This document shows, piece by piece, positions 8,094 through 14,859 of a DNA stretch of 48,692 nucleotides (position 1 is the first letter of the stretch; every line of letters begins with the position of its first letter). The notes under the pieces were generated by a model that saw nothing but the letters and a program-made list of their open reading frames with translations, did no database searches and was not told the origin of the DNA. Where the stretch lies: NCBI GenBank assembly GCA_009929615.1, contig SAAB01000021.1, positions 1-48,692 of the forward strand, written 5' to 3'. Position numbers and translations under genes: made by a program. Source of the DNA: Clostridia bacterium. GTDB taxonomy: Bacteria > Bacillota > Clostridia > Lachnospirales > Lachnospiraceae.

Positions 8094-8260
8094 TCATCCC
8101 CGTCTCTTGCCTCTGCCAACTCTTGAATCAGTTTATTGGTAAGTTCCTGGTCTAATGTTTTGAATGCAAATTGCACCACAAATTCCTTTTCATAATCCGA
8201 TAACGTGGATAACGGCTCCTGCTTTTCCTGCATAATCTCGCTAATCATTAATAAACTCAT
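8024..8260 (-). CDS. Small protein of the mobilisation region (78 aa as read)
   Basis: Not recognised. The start is placed at 8260, where AGGAGGACACAT precedes ATGAGT; the upstream ATG at 8278 has no ribosome site. The sequence is helical and acidic (STLSDYEKEFVVQFAFKTLD, then ELTNKLIQELAEARDGDE). The last ~20 residues are probably out of the ancestral frame, since another frame continues with a Cys-rich domain. It lies 10 bp downstream of the short open extension that follows the coiled-coil gene, so it belongs to the same transcript as the relaxase cluster. Confidence 0.6.
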   Translation of the reverse strand: MSLLMISEIMQEKQEPLSTLSDYEKEFVVQFAFKTLDQELTNKLIQELAEARDGDETKQIMELTFKNYASIVKFMVLR

Positions 8261-8270
8261 ATGTGTCCTC

Positions 8271-8456
8271 CTAATCATTCATACTGTTTTCTAGTACTGC
8301 GATTTCAATGATTTCCTTCATCTTCTCCGCAGATACATTATTGTTAATCAGTTCCACCAGCTGTCCTTCGGTAAGCCCCTTTTCAATTCCTGACTTAATC
8401 TGAATCAGCTGTGCCGGAACTAAGTCTCCGCTTGCCACCAGCTTCACAATATCCTG
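8271..8456 (-). other. In-frame open extension after the TGA of the coiled-coil gene (possible 58-aa ORF)
   Basis: The codons after the TGA at 8457-8459 stay open in the same frame for 61 codons, to a TAG at 8271-8273. The translation is protein-like: VKLVASGDLVPAQLIQIKSG, then EKGLTEGQLVELINNN. This resembles the helical repeat units in the N-terminal half of the preceding protein (ETQTDLYLKKGF, EAFVKQLTAHENL). Either the upstream gene carries a nonsense mutation or readthrough codon, or this is a separate 58-aa gene from GTG at 8447 with a weak GGA ribosome site. Confidence 0.5.
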
Positions 8457-9494
8457 TCAGGATTTCTTTTTGAAACAGAGTCTTGCAATCATAGCTGCAA
8501 TTCCACCCTCTGACGTTCTACGGGTGCGCTCCACCGAGAGCTGTTGTACTACATGCCCCTGAGCGTCTACCACAGGCATCTGATAATACACTGGAATTCC
8601 ATACATGTTTTTTACAAATGGATCATCTGGTGGTGTATTCTCTGAAATGGTTGACTGGGTATCTACCATTCCAACATCCACTGCCTCTGGCTGTGCCTCA
8701 GTTGATGCTTTACTCTCCTGCACCTCTATTGGCTTTGCCGGAATGTCTGCCTTATCAAGTAGTTTCTTTTCCAGCGTATCAATACGATTCTGCATTCTGC
8801 TCATCTCCTTCTCCTTGTTATCTACCTGTTCCCTTAGTCTTGCAATTGTTGAAGAAGCACTATTGATTCTATCCTGCTGGGAATTCAATGCTGCCTCAGT
8901 ATCCTCCAGTTTCTTCACCAGATTCTCTGCCACTTCCTCATCTTTCTTGGTGCTTTCAAAAATGGTAAGTTTCTTATTCAATTCGTCATATCGCTGTTCC
9001 TGATACTGAATCTTACCGACCACTTCCTCAATCTGTGTCACTAGCCCCTTCACATACTCCTTCATCTGTTCTGATACTTGCTCTGCTTCTGCCTTCACGC
9101 TTTCTGTATTTGCCAGAATCTTTTGAAAGATTTCTCTCATGGCACTCGGTGTCGAATTATTACTGACCGTTTCTTCTATAACAGGAATTGGAACTCCTTT
9201 TTCATAAAATTCCAACGCAACCTGCATCTGATAGCCTGTCAGATTCTCATGTGCCGTAAGCTGTTTGACAAACGCTTCATCTATTCCTTTTCTAAGGAAC
9301 CCGGAAAGCACTTTCATCTGTGCCAGCTTAAATCCTTTCTTAAGATACAGATCTGTCTGTGTTTCGTTCAATCCATAATCCAAATCGTCTTCCACCAGGT
9401 CATAGACCTCTGGCTCAAATCGTCTGGCACTTCGAAGTCCCTTCAGATAATTACCATTCTTAATGGAAGCAATCTGTCGTGTTGTTTGTTCCAT
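8457..9494 (-). CDS. Coiled-coil protein of the mobilisation module (345 aa)
   Basis: No family assigned. The N-terminal ~125 residues are short helical repeats (YGLNETQTDLYLKKGFKLAQ, MKVLSGFLRKGIDEAFVKQL). Residues ~135-250 are a long heptad coiled coil (VSEQMKEYVKGLVTQIEEVV through NRIDTLEKKLLDKAD). The C-terminal part is proline/acid rich and ends with a basic tail (CFKKKS). An AGGAGG ribosome site precedes the ATG. It lies 32 bp downstream of the relaxase gene, so an accessory role in mobilisation or segregation is plausible. The TGA stop is followed in frame by 61 open codons. Similar coiled-coil genes follow relaxases in other Lachnospiraceae mobile elements in my recollection, which is weak evidence. 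Confidence 0.7.
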   Translation of the reverse strand: MEQTTRQIASIKNGNYLKGLRSARRFEPEVYDLVEDDLDYGLNETQTDLYLKKGFKLAQMKVLSGFLRKGIDEAFVKQLTAHENLTGYQMQVALEFYEKGVPIPVIEETVSNNSTPSAMREIFQKILANTESVKAEAEQVSEQMKEYVKGLVTQIEEVVGKIQYQEQRYDELNKKLTIFESTKKDEEVAENLVKKLEDTEAALNSQQDRINSASSTIARLREQVDNKEKEMSRMQNRIDTLEKKLLDKADIPAKPIEVQESKASTEAQPEAVDVGMVDTQSTISENTPPDDPFVKNMYGIPVYYQMPVVDAQGHVVQQLSVERTRRTSEGGIAAMIARLCFKKKS

Positions 9495-9526
9495 AAATAC
9501 CTCCTAACAGGGCATAAAAATACAGC

Positions 9527-10975
9527 CTAACGAACTGGCTGCTTCTTTTCCCTCTCTATTCTCTTGTCCTTACTTGGTTCGTGCTCTCTGCTGCGGTCAT
9601 CCTCATCTTTTTGAATATCCTTCATGATTCCCTTACCAAGATTTAATTCCTTAAATACTGCTTTCTCTTTCCTGCTGACTTGACTGAACTGTTCCCTGTA
9701 ATATGCACGAAGCTGTTCCGCCTCTTCCAACGAATAGCCTTCATCCTCTAATTGCTTGGATAGTATAAGCCATTGCTGATGTTCCTCTTCAAAAAATGTG
9801 TCCCCTTTCTGATAACAGTTCTCTGCCGGAGCTATCTCCTGCATAGCGTCCGCTATCTCAAAGATGGAACTGCATTTCTCTTTTGAGCGATATACCCTGC
9901 TCTTTTCTTTGGATGCATCTTTCTTCTTATCCGTCAGATTCTCCACTGTGGCAGCCAGATCGACAACATTGTGAATCTCATGCCTTACAAGGAACAGATA
10001 CTGCGCCTGCAGCTTCTGCATCTTCTTAATATCATTCCGATATTTCCATACCTGACTGTAAGGCTTCTTTTTCAACTTACCAATCCGATACAGTTTTGCA
10101 TAATAACGTTTCTGCAGTCCTGACATCTTCGCCCGGCGATACCGCTTCACATAACACTTCACCAGCTGTGGTTCAAACTCCTTCTTCTGTTCCTGATAGA
10201 ACTTCAAATCCTCTTCCATGATTCTGGTTCGGATTCTCTCCTCAGAATAGTTTTCTCCAAGTGTCTTGCATCGCTTGAATCTGCCCATGCCTGGCGGTTT
10301 TACTGCCATATACTTTCCCTGCTTGATTTCATATCCCTTGTCCCTTAATAATTCGAGGAATCCATCAAAATCAGTTGCCTGCAAAATACAGGAATCCAAA
10401 TCCCGCGCTATCATATCTGACCACACGAATTTACCATCTCGATATTCATTCCATTCCTTATAATGCTCATGGGTGGCATCTTTATCGCCTTCGATTTCTA
10501 TGGTCGATAGACCATATTCCTCACACAGTCTGTTGGTAATCGGCTGAATATCTCTCGCCCAGTCTCCCTTTTCATAACGATACTTATGACCATCCACAAA
10601 GCTCACACTGTTAAATACAATATGGGAATGCACATGATCCGTATTATCATGGACACAGTAAACTGCTTCGAACTGTTTACCGAGATACTCATCCACAAAT
10701 CGTCTGGTAATCTCATAGACCATATCCGGGTTCGTCTCTCCCTCTTTGAAGGAAAGAATCAGATGATACCCCTGGCGCTTGTCAATCTTTGCAAACTTTC
10801 GTTTCGTATCCTTCATCTGTTCAAAGGCATTGTCCGGCTGGCAGTTGATTCCTCCAACAAGTCTTCCATTCTGCGTTTTCTCTGGATTCATGATATAATC
10901 CAGCGCACTTTTCAGGTGTCTTCCATGAAAATGTCCGCCACAGTCTTTCATATAGAGAATCTTGCTAATTGCCAA
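9527..10975 (-). CDS. MOBP-type relaxase (mobilisation nuclease, 482 aa)
   Basis: A DNA-nicking relaxase that starts conjugative transfer at an oriT. Motif I tyrosine is likely Y27 (ALDYIMNPEK). Motif III is clear: CVHDNTDHVHSHIVFN, giving the HxDxxxxHxH metal-binding histidines. The C-terminal half is basic and helical (RAKMSGLQKRYYAKLYRIGK) as in other relaxase linker regions, ending in a charged tail. It begins with TTG at 10975, overlapping the end of mobC by 11 bp, a typical translationally coupled arrangement. No type IV secretion or coupling-protein genes are in the window, so the element is mobilisable and not self-transmissible from what is visible. Confidence 0.93.
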   Translation of the reverse strand: MAISKILYMKDCGGHFHGRHLKSALDYIMNPEKTQNGRLVGGINCQPDNAFEQMKDTKRKFAKIDKRQGYHLILSFKEGETNPDMVYEITRRFVDEYLGKQFEAVYCVHDNTDHVHSHIVFNSVSFVDGHKYRYEKGDWARDIQPITNRLCEEYGLSTIEIEGDKDATHEHYKEWNEYRDGKFVWSDMIARDLDSCILQATDFDGFLELLRDKGYEIKQGKYMAVKPPGMGRFKRCKTLGENYSEERIRTRIMEEDLKFYQEQKKEFEPQLVKCYVKRYRRAKMSGLQKRYYAKLYRIGKLKKKPYSQVWKYRNDIKKMQKLQAQYLFLVRHEIHNVVDLAATVENLTDKKKDASKEKSRVYRSKEKCSSIFEIADAMQEIAPAENCYQKGDTFFEEEHQQWLILSKQLEDEGYSLEEAEQLRAYYREQFSQVSRKEKAVFKELNLGKGIMKDIQKDEDDRSREHEPSKDKRIEREKKQPVR

Positions 10976-11294
10976 TCATATCCACCACCTTCTTTACTTC
11001 CAGATTCAGTTTTCTCATATATGCCACCAGCTTTTCCTTATCCTCTTTGGAATAAAGCTCTGCATTATGGCTGAATGTGATCTGGTTGATATTGACACCA
11101 ACCCGATTCACTTCATTGATGAGTTCCTTTAACAGCTTTCTGATTTCTGGATAATCATTAGGTTTCTGGCTGATAAGCAATCGAAGGTACGCAGTCTCTG
11201 TCAGTCCGGCATTTTCTGCCTTTTCTGTCAGCTGCTTTGCCTCATCTGGTGTCAAACGAAGCAGCTTATCTACACTATGCTGCCTTCCTGCCAT
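10965..11294 (-). CDS. MobC-like relaxosome accessory protein (109 aa)
   Basis: A ribbon-helix-helix mobilisation protein that helps the relaxase open the oriT. The N-terminal LLRLTPDEAKQLTEKAENAG then TETAYLRLLI is the usual RHH strand-helix-helix, and the C-terminal block ELINEVNRVGVNINQI is the conserved MobC segment. The ribosome site AAGGTG precedes the ATG at 11294. It overlaps the relaxase start and follows the 11299-11631 gene by 4 bp, so the three are one operon. Confidence 0.9.
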   Translation of the reverse strand: MAGRQHSVDKLLRLTPDEAKQLTEKAENAGLTETAYLRLLISQKPNDYPEIRKLLKELINEVNRVGVNINQITFSHNAELYSKEDKEKLVAYMRKLNLEVKKVVDMIGN

Positions 11295-11298
11295 ACCA

Positions 11299-11631
11299 TC
11301 ACCTTGACCTTTCCTTCACTTGCGGCTGAAGAATCATAGACGTAAGTCCTTTGACTGCCGAATCTAGTTCCTTTCCCGATGCTAAATCTGCAAGAAATTC
11401 TGTCCCAAGCTTTTCTGCCGTTTTTTCAATAATGACTGCATACTTTGTCTGCTCAAACAGATGGTCTAATACACGTTCTTGAGCTTTTAATAAATTGTAT
11501 CTATCCTGCTTGTTTCCAAAATCAATGAAATCTCTGGCATTCTGCCGTTCCGCATCAATATCGAGAATAAATTCGTAATTTATCTTTAGTGTTCGCGTGT
11601 TTAATACATTGTGATCTCTTGGTTTATCCAT
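11299..11631 (-). CDS. Protein of unknown function upstream of mobC (110 aa)
   Basis: Not recognised. The sequence is mixed alpha/beta at the N-terminus (LKINYEFILDIDAERQNARD) and helical after (YNLLKAQERVLDHLFEQTKY). It lies 4 bp upstream of mobC. The start is uncertain: ATG at 11631 and GTG at 11640 both lack a good ribosome site and sit against a 10-bp palindrome (11641-11669). Expression may rely on coupling from upstream or on a leaderless start. Confidence 0.6.
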   Translation of the reverse strand: MDKPRDHNVLNTRTLKINYEFILDIDAERQNARDFIDFGNKQDRYNLLKAQERVLDHLFEQTKYAVIIEKTAEKLGTEFLADLASGKELDSAVKGLTSMILQPQVKERSR

Positions 11632-11640
11632 ATAAAACAC

Positions 11641-11669
11641 GTGCTAGACACTTTTTTGATGTCTAGCAC
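11641..11669. other. Perfect 10-bp palindrome between tnpC-like and mobilisation genes
   Basis: gtgctagaca (11641-11650) and tgtctagcac (11660-11669) flank a 9-nt loop rich in T. It sits between the DUF6262 gene stop (11681) and the first gene of the mobC-relaxase operon. It could be the terminator of the transposition genes, an operator, or the inverted repeat of an oriT, which in MOBP systems lies close to the mob genes. The sequence alone does not decide between these. Confidence 0.45.
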
Positions 11670-11680
11670 ATTCCTCCTCC

Positions 11681-12100
11681 CTATACTGTTTTTATATTCA
11701 GACGTTTTTTCAATTGTTGATTTTCGTCCTTGAGATGTTCCATATCCACTAATTGTACAATCAGATTTTTCTTATCGATTTCCAATTTGGTTATGATACT
11801 CCGAAGTTCAGCTATCTTAGAATCTAGGCATTTAATCTTATCCTTTTCTTCTTTGACCAGATTTTTCTTCTTTCTTTCCACTTCTTCATTCTTAATCAAT
11901 GCAATCTCTCCTCTCAAATCAGAATTATTGTAAAGAGTTGCTCTTGAAACTCCTGCTTCCTGCGCCACAGCCTCATAATTTATATCCCTCCCTTCCCGTT
12001 TCATTTTATCTAAGGTATTTCTAACCTTTATTTCCGTTTCTTTCTTGCACTGCTCAGAATATCTAAGCAGTCCCGATTGTTGATTTATGTTATCACTCAA
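11681..12100 (-). CDS. Tn554-type TnpC-like / DUF6262 protein (139 aa)
   Basis: In Tn554-family elements this is the third, small protein beside two tyrosine recombinases. The N-terminal half carries an HTH (DINYEAVAQEAGVSRATLYN), and the C-terminal half is a basic coiled coil (EVERKKKNLVKEEKDKIKCL; IAELRSIITKLEIDKKNLIV). The start is set at TTG 12100, 8 nt after GGAGGG; the tnpB-like frame ends in the same bases (stop at 12093), an 8-bp overlap. The recombinase upstream is truncated and no tnpA is present, so the module is a remnant. Confidence 0.85.
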   Translation of the reverse strand: MSDNINQQSGLLRYSEQCKKETEIKVRNTLDKMKREGRDINYEAVAQEAGVSRATLYNNSDLRGEIALIKNEEVERKKKNLVKEEKDKIKCLDSKIAELRSIITKLEIDKKNLIVQLVDMEHLKDENQQLKKRLNIKTV

Positions 12101-12788
12101 TGTCCTGTCCCTCCAATTCTTCAACTAATGGTTTCAAATACTTCCATTTTACATACTGTACTTGCCATGCTGGCTCTTGTCCCAGTTCTTTCAACCTTCT
12201 CATTTCTGTTTCCAATAACTGCAATTCATCTTTAAGAATTGGGAGAAAACTTACTTCTGTTACATAATTGGGACAATTATACATAAAACATCCATCCCCA
12301 TCCGTACAATTGCCTCTTCTAAAATCGTATAGGCAAATCCCCGTCGGAAGTGGATTAAAGCTCATTGTTTTCGATAATCCCAATATAATATCATCCATAT
12401 CTTTAGCTGTTTTACCTTTGAATACAACATCCAGCTTATTTCTGATTTCACTTGCCTGTAATCCAGCAATTTTAGCATTTGGTTTTAATATCAAGTCAGA
12501 AAAAATAGCTTTTATTTCATCTTCTTCAAGACTTAAATAATGTGCTGTCATCTCAACCGATACATGTGCAAACTGCTTCATAACATGAGCAATTGGAACT
12601 TTTTGCTTTATTAATTCACGTACAAATGTTGCTCTAAACTGGTGCGATTTTATATCATAAAGTTTTCCATTTGCATCACGAATTTCCCATCTTTGGACAA
12701 ACCGCTTTAATTTTCTTGCATTAAAATTGTCCGGCTTTATGTTATCAATCTTTACTCTTATTCCCGCATCCTGCAAGAGATAAAAGTG
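12093..12788 (-). pseudogene. Truncated Tn554 TnpB-like tyrosine recombinase (C-terminal third)
   Basis: About 230 residues remain of a protein that is normally about 600-700 aa. The catalytic core end is visible: SHQFRATFVRELI (HxxR), FAHVSVEMTAHYLSL (second His and the nucleophilic Tyr). A Cys-rich tail follows (CLYDFRRGNCTDGDGCFMYNC), typical of Tn554-like TnpB. The first catalytic Arg region and the N-terminal domain are missing. In frame, the sequence is closed by TAG at 12789-12791. Just upstream and overlapping is the start of an unrelated lipoprotein gene, so a deletion or insertion joined the two. It cannot be an active integrase. Confidence 0.88.
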
Positions 12789-12822
12789 CTACAGATAAAA
12801 GAATAACTACTATCTTTTTCAT
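12745..12822 (-). pseudogene. Lipoprotein signal peptide remnant (25 codons)
   Basis: ATG at 12822, preceded by an AGGTG ribosome site, opens a frame encoding a textbook lipoprotein signal: a KK-containing N-region, a hydrophobic core VVILLSVALL and the lipobox SLAGCG. It stops after 25 codons (TGA 12745-12747) once it enters the tnpB-like sequence in a different frame. It is the 5' end of a lost lipoprotein gene fused to the recombinase fragment, with the junction between about 12750 and 12790. Confidence 0.7.
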
Positions 12823-12830
12823 AAGCTTCA

Positions 12831-12857
12831 CCTATCCCTTTCCGTAAGAGGGATAGG
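12831..12857. other. 9-bp perfect hairpin upstream of the lipoprotein remnant
   Basis: cctatccct (12831-12839) pairs with agggatagg (12849-12857). The left arm overlaps the ribosome site (AGGTG/GGGATAGG on the minus strand) of the lipoprotein remnant, so the hairpin could have hidden that site, or it marks the end of the partition operon. Confidence 0.45.
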
Positions 12858-12915
12858 CTGGTGTTCCGTGCCTGTCCACTCTTACATCTATGTGAACATC
12901 TTCTGTTAATTACGC

Positions 12916-12942
12916 ACGGGACACTTTAATGGACTGTCCCGT
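12916..12942 (-). terminator. Hairpin downstream of the partition cassette
   Basis: acgggaca (12916-12923) pairs with tgtcccgt (12935-12942), with an 11-nt loop. It lies 27 bp past the stop of the 26-aa ORF (12969) on the minus strand. No poly-T follows, so this is a structural call with only moderate support as a terminator. Confidence 0.45.
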
Positions 12943-12968
12943 ATTCTGTGCATTTCATTCTCCCTTCA

Positions 12969-13049
12969 TCATACCATTAATTTCTTCAGATTAAAGAAAT
13001 ATTTCATGAGTCTACGATTTTTCTTATATGTCGTAAAGAATCGCATCAT
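12969..13049 (-). CDS. Microprotein, basic (26 aa)
   Basis: A very short gene with an excellent ribosome site: GAGGAGG followed by 7 nt and tandem ATG codons. The peptide is strongly basic and aromatic (MRFFTTYKKNRRLMKYFF, then NLKKLMV). It is the last gene of the ParM/ParR-like cassette, 27 bp after the 58-aa hydrophobic protein. I do not recognise it. The ribosome site and position are the only evidence that it is translated. Confidence 0.5.
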   Translation of the reverse strand: MMRFFTTYKKNRRLMKYFFNLKKLMV

Positions 13050-13076
13050 GCTTCTCACCTCCTCTCATAGCTCTTT

Positions 13077-13253
13077 CTATGGTGTTCCCGCTCTTACAAA
13101 TGCCAGGAATAATCTGGCAACCAGACCGAACATCAGAAGGAAGATCTTTGCCAGTGCAAGAACAAGTTTCAATATACCAAGTAATACCCAAAGGATTCCT
13201 CTTAAGATTGCTAATAACAAACTGCCTAATCCGGCAAAAAATCTTCTAACCAT
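13077..13253 (-). CDS. Small hydrophobic membrane protein of the partition cassette (58 aa)
   Basis: Starts MVRRFFAGLGS after a strong GGGAGGG ribosome site and consists of nearly continuous hydrophobic residues with periodic Lys/Arg (AILRGILWVLLGILKLVLAL, then AKIFLLMFGLVARLFLAF). It has one or two membrane segments, or is an amphipathic membrane peptide. It is 15 bp downstream of the ParR-like gene. The composition recalls type I toxin peptides and small phage or plasmid membrane proteins, but no function is assigned. Confidence 0.7.
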   Translation of the reverse strand: MVRRFFAGLGSLLLAILRGILWVLLGILKLVLALAKIFLLMFGLVARLFLAFVRAGTP

Positions 13254-13268
13254 GATTCTTCCCTCCCT

Positions 13269-13694
13269 TTACATTTCCGGCATCCAGCTTGTTGCCAAAC
13301 CGGATACCACTTCATCATCAACGGGTTCTTCCTTTTCAGGAGCAGTGGGTGCGACTTCTGTTCTAGTCACTAACTCTCCCATTCCTCTTCCTGATACCGC
13401 AGTTCCTAGAACTCGGATGACTTCTCTCCTTGCTTCTGTCATGGCTGCTTCCATCAGTTCCTGCTTAATATCATCTAGCTCATCTGTTGTAACATATCGT
13501 TTATCGCTCTCTTCCTTGACTAATATCTGCTTGCCAAAGTTGTCGATATAGAATTCGATTGCATCAATAATGAACTGGTTCTTTGATTTACACACATCTT
13601 TGTCAATGCTACATAATATCTCATTGATTTTGACATGCTGTGGATTGTTCATATTCAGTCTGAGACTGTTAAACACAAGATTCTCTCTAGCCAT
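13269..13694 (-). CDS. ParR-like partition adaptor (141 aa)
   Basis: Lies 11 bp after the ParM-like gene, the usual place of ParR, the DNA-binding adaptor that couples the centromere to actin-like filaments. The N-terminal part fits a ribbon-helix-helix protein: FNSLRLNMNNPQHVKINEIL with KSKNQFIIDAIEFYIDNFGK as the helix pair. The C-terminal third is disordered and acidic with EMTEARRE-like helices, where ParR proteins bind ParM. The start is at ATG 13694, 7 nt from AGGAGG; the frame is open to an upstream TTG at 13700. Assignment rests on position and fold pattern. Confidence 0.72.
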   Translation of the reverse strand: MARENLVFNSLRLNMNNPQHVKINEILCSIDKDVCKSKNQFIIDAIEFYIDNFGKQILVKEESDKRYVTTDELDDIKQELMEAAMTEARREVIRVLGTAVSGRGMGELVTRTEVAPTAPEKEEPVDDEVVSGLATSWMPEM

Positions 13695-13705
13695 CTGCAA
13701 ACCTC

Positions 13706-14632
13706 CTAAGCTCTCTTCTGCAAGTTTCTCAAACCAATCTCTGCCAGCTGTTCATATCCTCTGGCATTTGCCTTGATATCGAGGATATAGTCGATGTTCT
13801 TCTGATCGTAGCCGCCATAATTCTTCATCACAACCGCTCCACCACCCACAAAAATGATTGGTGTTGTCTTTAGGTTATAACCGAATTCTCGAATGGAGTT
13901 ATATACTCGTTCTGCAAAAGCTTCAATCTCTTCTCTTGCTACGTCATAGTATTCTTCATCTTTTGCATATTCCTTACCATAACGCATCATGTTCTGAAGC
14001 TCTGTTTCATCAATCTCACCATTGAAGAGGTGCACGCACTTTTCATTGATGGATCTCATGCAGGTAATCAATCCCTTTGGAATCGTAATACAGTTTGATT
14101 CATCCGGCGATTTGTTAATGACTGGCATAATGTCAATCGTCCATGAACCAATATCCACAATCAGTGTTTTCTTCTTAAATGAAACGATTCTGTCTGCAAC
14201 AGCTGCATAACACTGTGGAAATACTGCTGCATTCACAATTCTGATATGATACTCTGTACCCTCAAAGCTGAACGTAACTTCTTTCCTATCTGTCAGATAC
14301 TTCACAAAATCCGTTTTCTCACTTCCGAATCTCGTAAGTGGAAGTCCGACTGCAAGGAATACTTCTGCATCAGTCTTTCCTCTCCTGCGAAGCTCCTTGG
14401 CAATAGAGGCATATGTCAAAATCAGAAATGATTCATCCTCTGTCTTGGTGTCCTTAACCTCCTGGCGCTGTGTTCCAATCTTGTAATACTTGCCATCCAG
14501 TTCTAATACATCGTCCAGAACTGCTGGCTCTGTTCTAATCTCTCTCGCACCGGTAATAAATACCTGCGATACTGTTTTCATCATGGACCATCCATGATCA
14601 ATACCAATGACTTCAATTTTCGAATAATTCAT
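13706..14632 (-). CDS. ParM/StbA-like actin-family plasmid segregation protein (308 aa)
   Basis: An actin-fold ATPase that forms filaments to separate plasmid copies. Actin-fold motifs are visible: phosphate-1 IGIDHGWSMMKT near the N-terminus, phosphate-2 LIVDIGSWTIDIM (about 156-168) and adenosine motif IIFVGGGAVVMKN (about 262-274). The start is taken as ATG 14632, 9 nt after AGGAGG; an upstream ATG at 14677 would overlap the preceding 64-aa gene. It is followed by the ParR-like gene and preceded by a 0.5-kb region with repeated motifs, as expected for a centromere. Its presence points to a plasmid origin for this part of the window. Confidence 0.85.
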   Translation of the reverse strand: MNYSKIEVIGIDHGWSMMKTVSQVFITGAREIRTEPAVLDDVLELDGKYYKIGTQRQEVKDTKTEDESFLILTYASIAKELRRRGKTDAEVFLAVGLPLTRFGSEKTDFVKYLTDRKEVTFSFEGTEYHIRIVNAAVFPQCYAAVADRIVSFKKKTLIVDIGSWTIDIMPVINKSPDESNCITIPKGLITCMRSINEKCVHLFNGEIDETELQNMMRYGKEYAKDEEYYDVAREEIEAFAERVYNSIREFGYNLKTTPIIFVGGGAVVMKNYGGYDQKNIDYILDIKANARGYEQLAEIGLRNLQKRA

Positions 14633-14664
14633 AGTCTGTTTCCTCCTAAATAAGTCTCTTAGTT

Positions 14665-14859
14665 TCATTCCAAGCACCCGTCCATCACTTCATTATCATC
14701 TGTGCTCTCTGCGGTACTCTTTGTTTTGTTTTCTCCATAAAACTTCTTATGTGCTAAACGTTCATAATCCCTATCAGCTAGAGATGCACATCTCATCAAG
14801 CTGTATGAGAATAAATAAATACTTCCTACAAGTGACCAAATCAGAACTTTACCTATCAT
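14665..14859 (-). CDS. Small membrane protein heading the partition operon (64 aa)
   Basis: One N-terminal membrane segment (VLIWSLVGSIYLFSYSLM) is followed by a hydrophilic tail with basic then acidic residues (ERLAHKKFYGENKTKS; DDNEVMDGCLE). The AGGAGG ribosome site is strong. It is the first gene after the long non-coding segment and lies 32 bp upstream of the ParM-like gene. Not recognised. Confidence 0.6.
   Translation of the reverse strand: MIGKVLIWSLVGSIYLFSYSLMRCASLADRDYERLAHKKFYGENKTKSTAESTDDNEVMDGCLE

Noticed and set aside
10586-11074. 162-codon plus-strand ORF
   Set aside because: Antisense to the relaxase and mobC genes, which have clear family motifs.
13006-13551. 181-codon plus-strand ORF across the partition genes
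   Set aside because: It is antisense to two genes with strong ribosome sites and clear protein character (the 58-aa membrane protein and the ParR-like gene); it has no ribosome site and its serine/threonine-rich translation is typical of a shadow frame.
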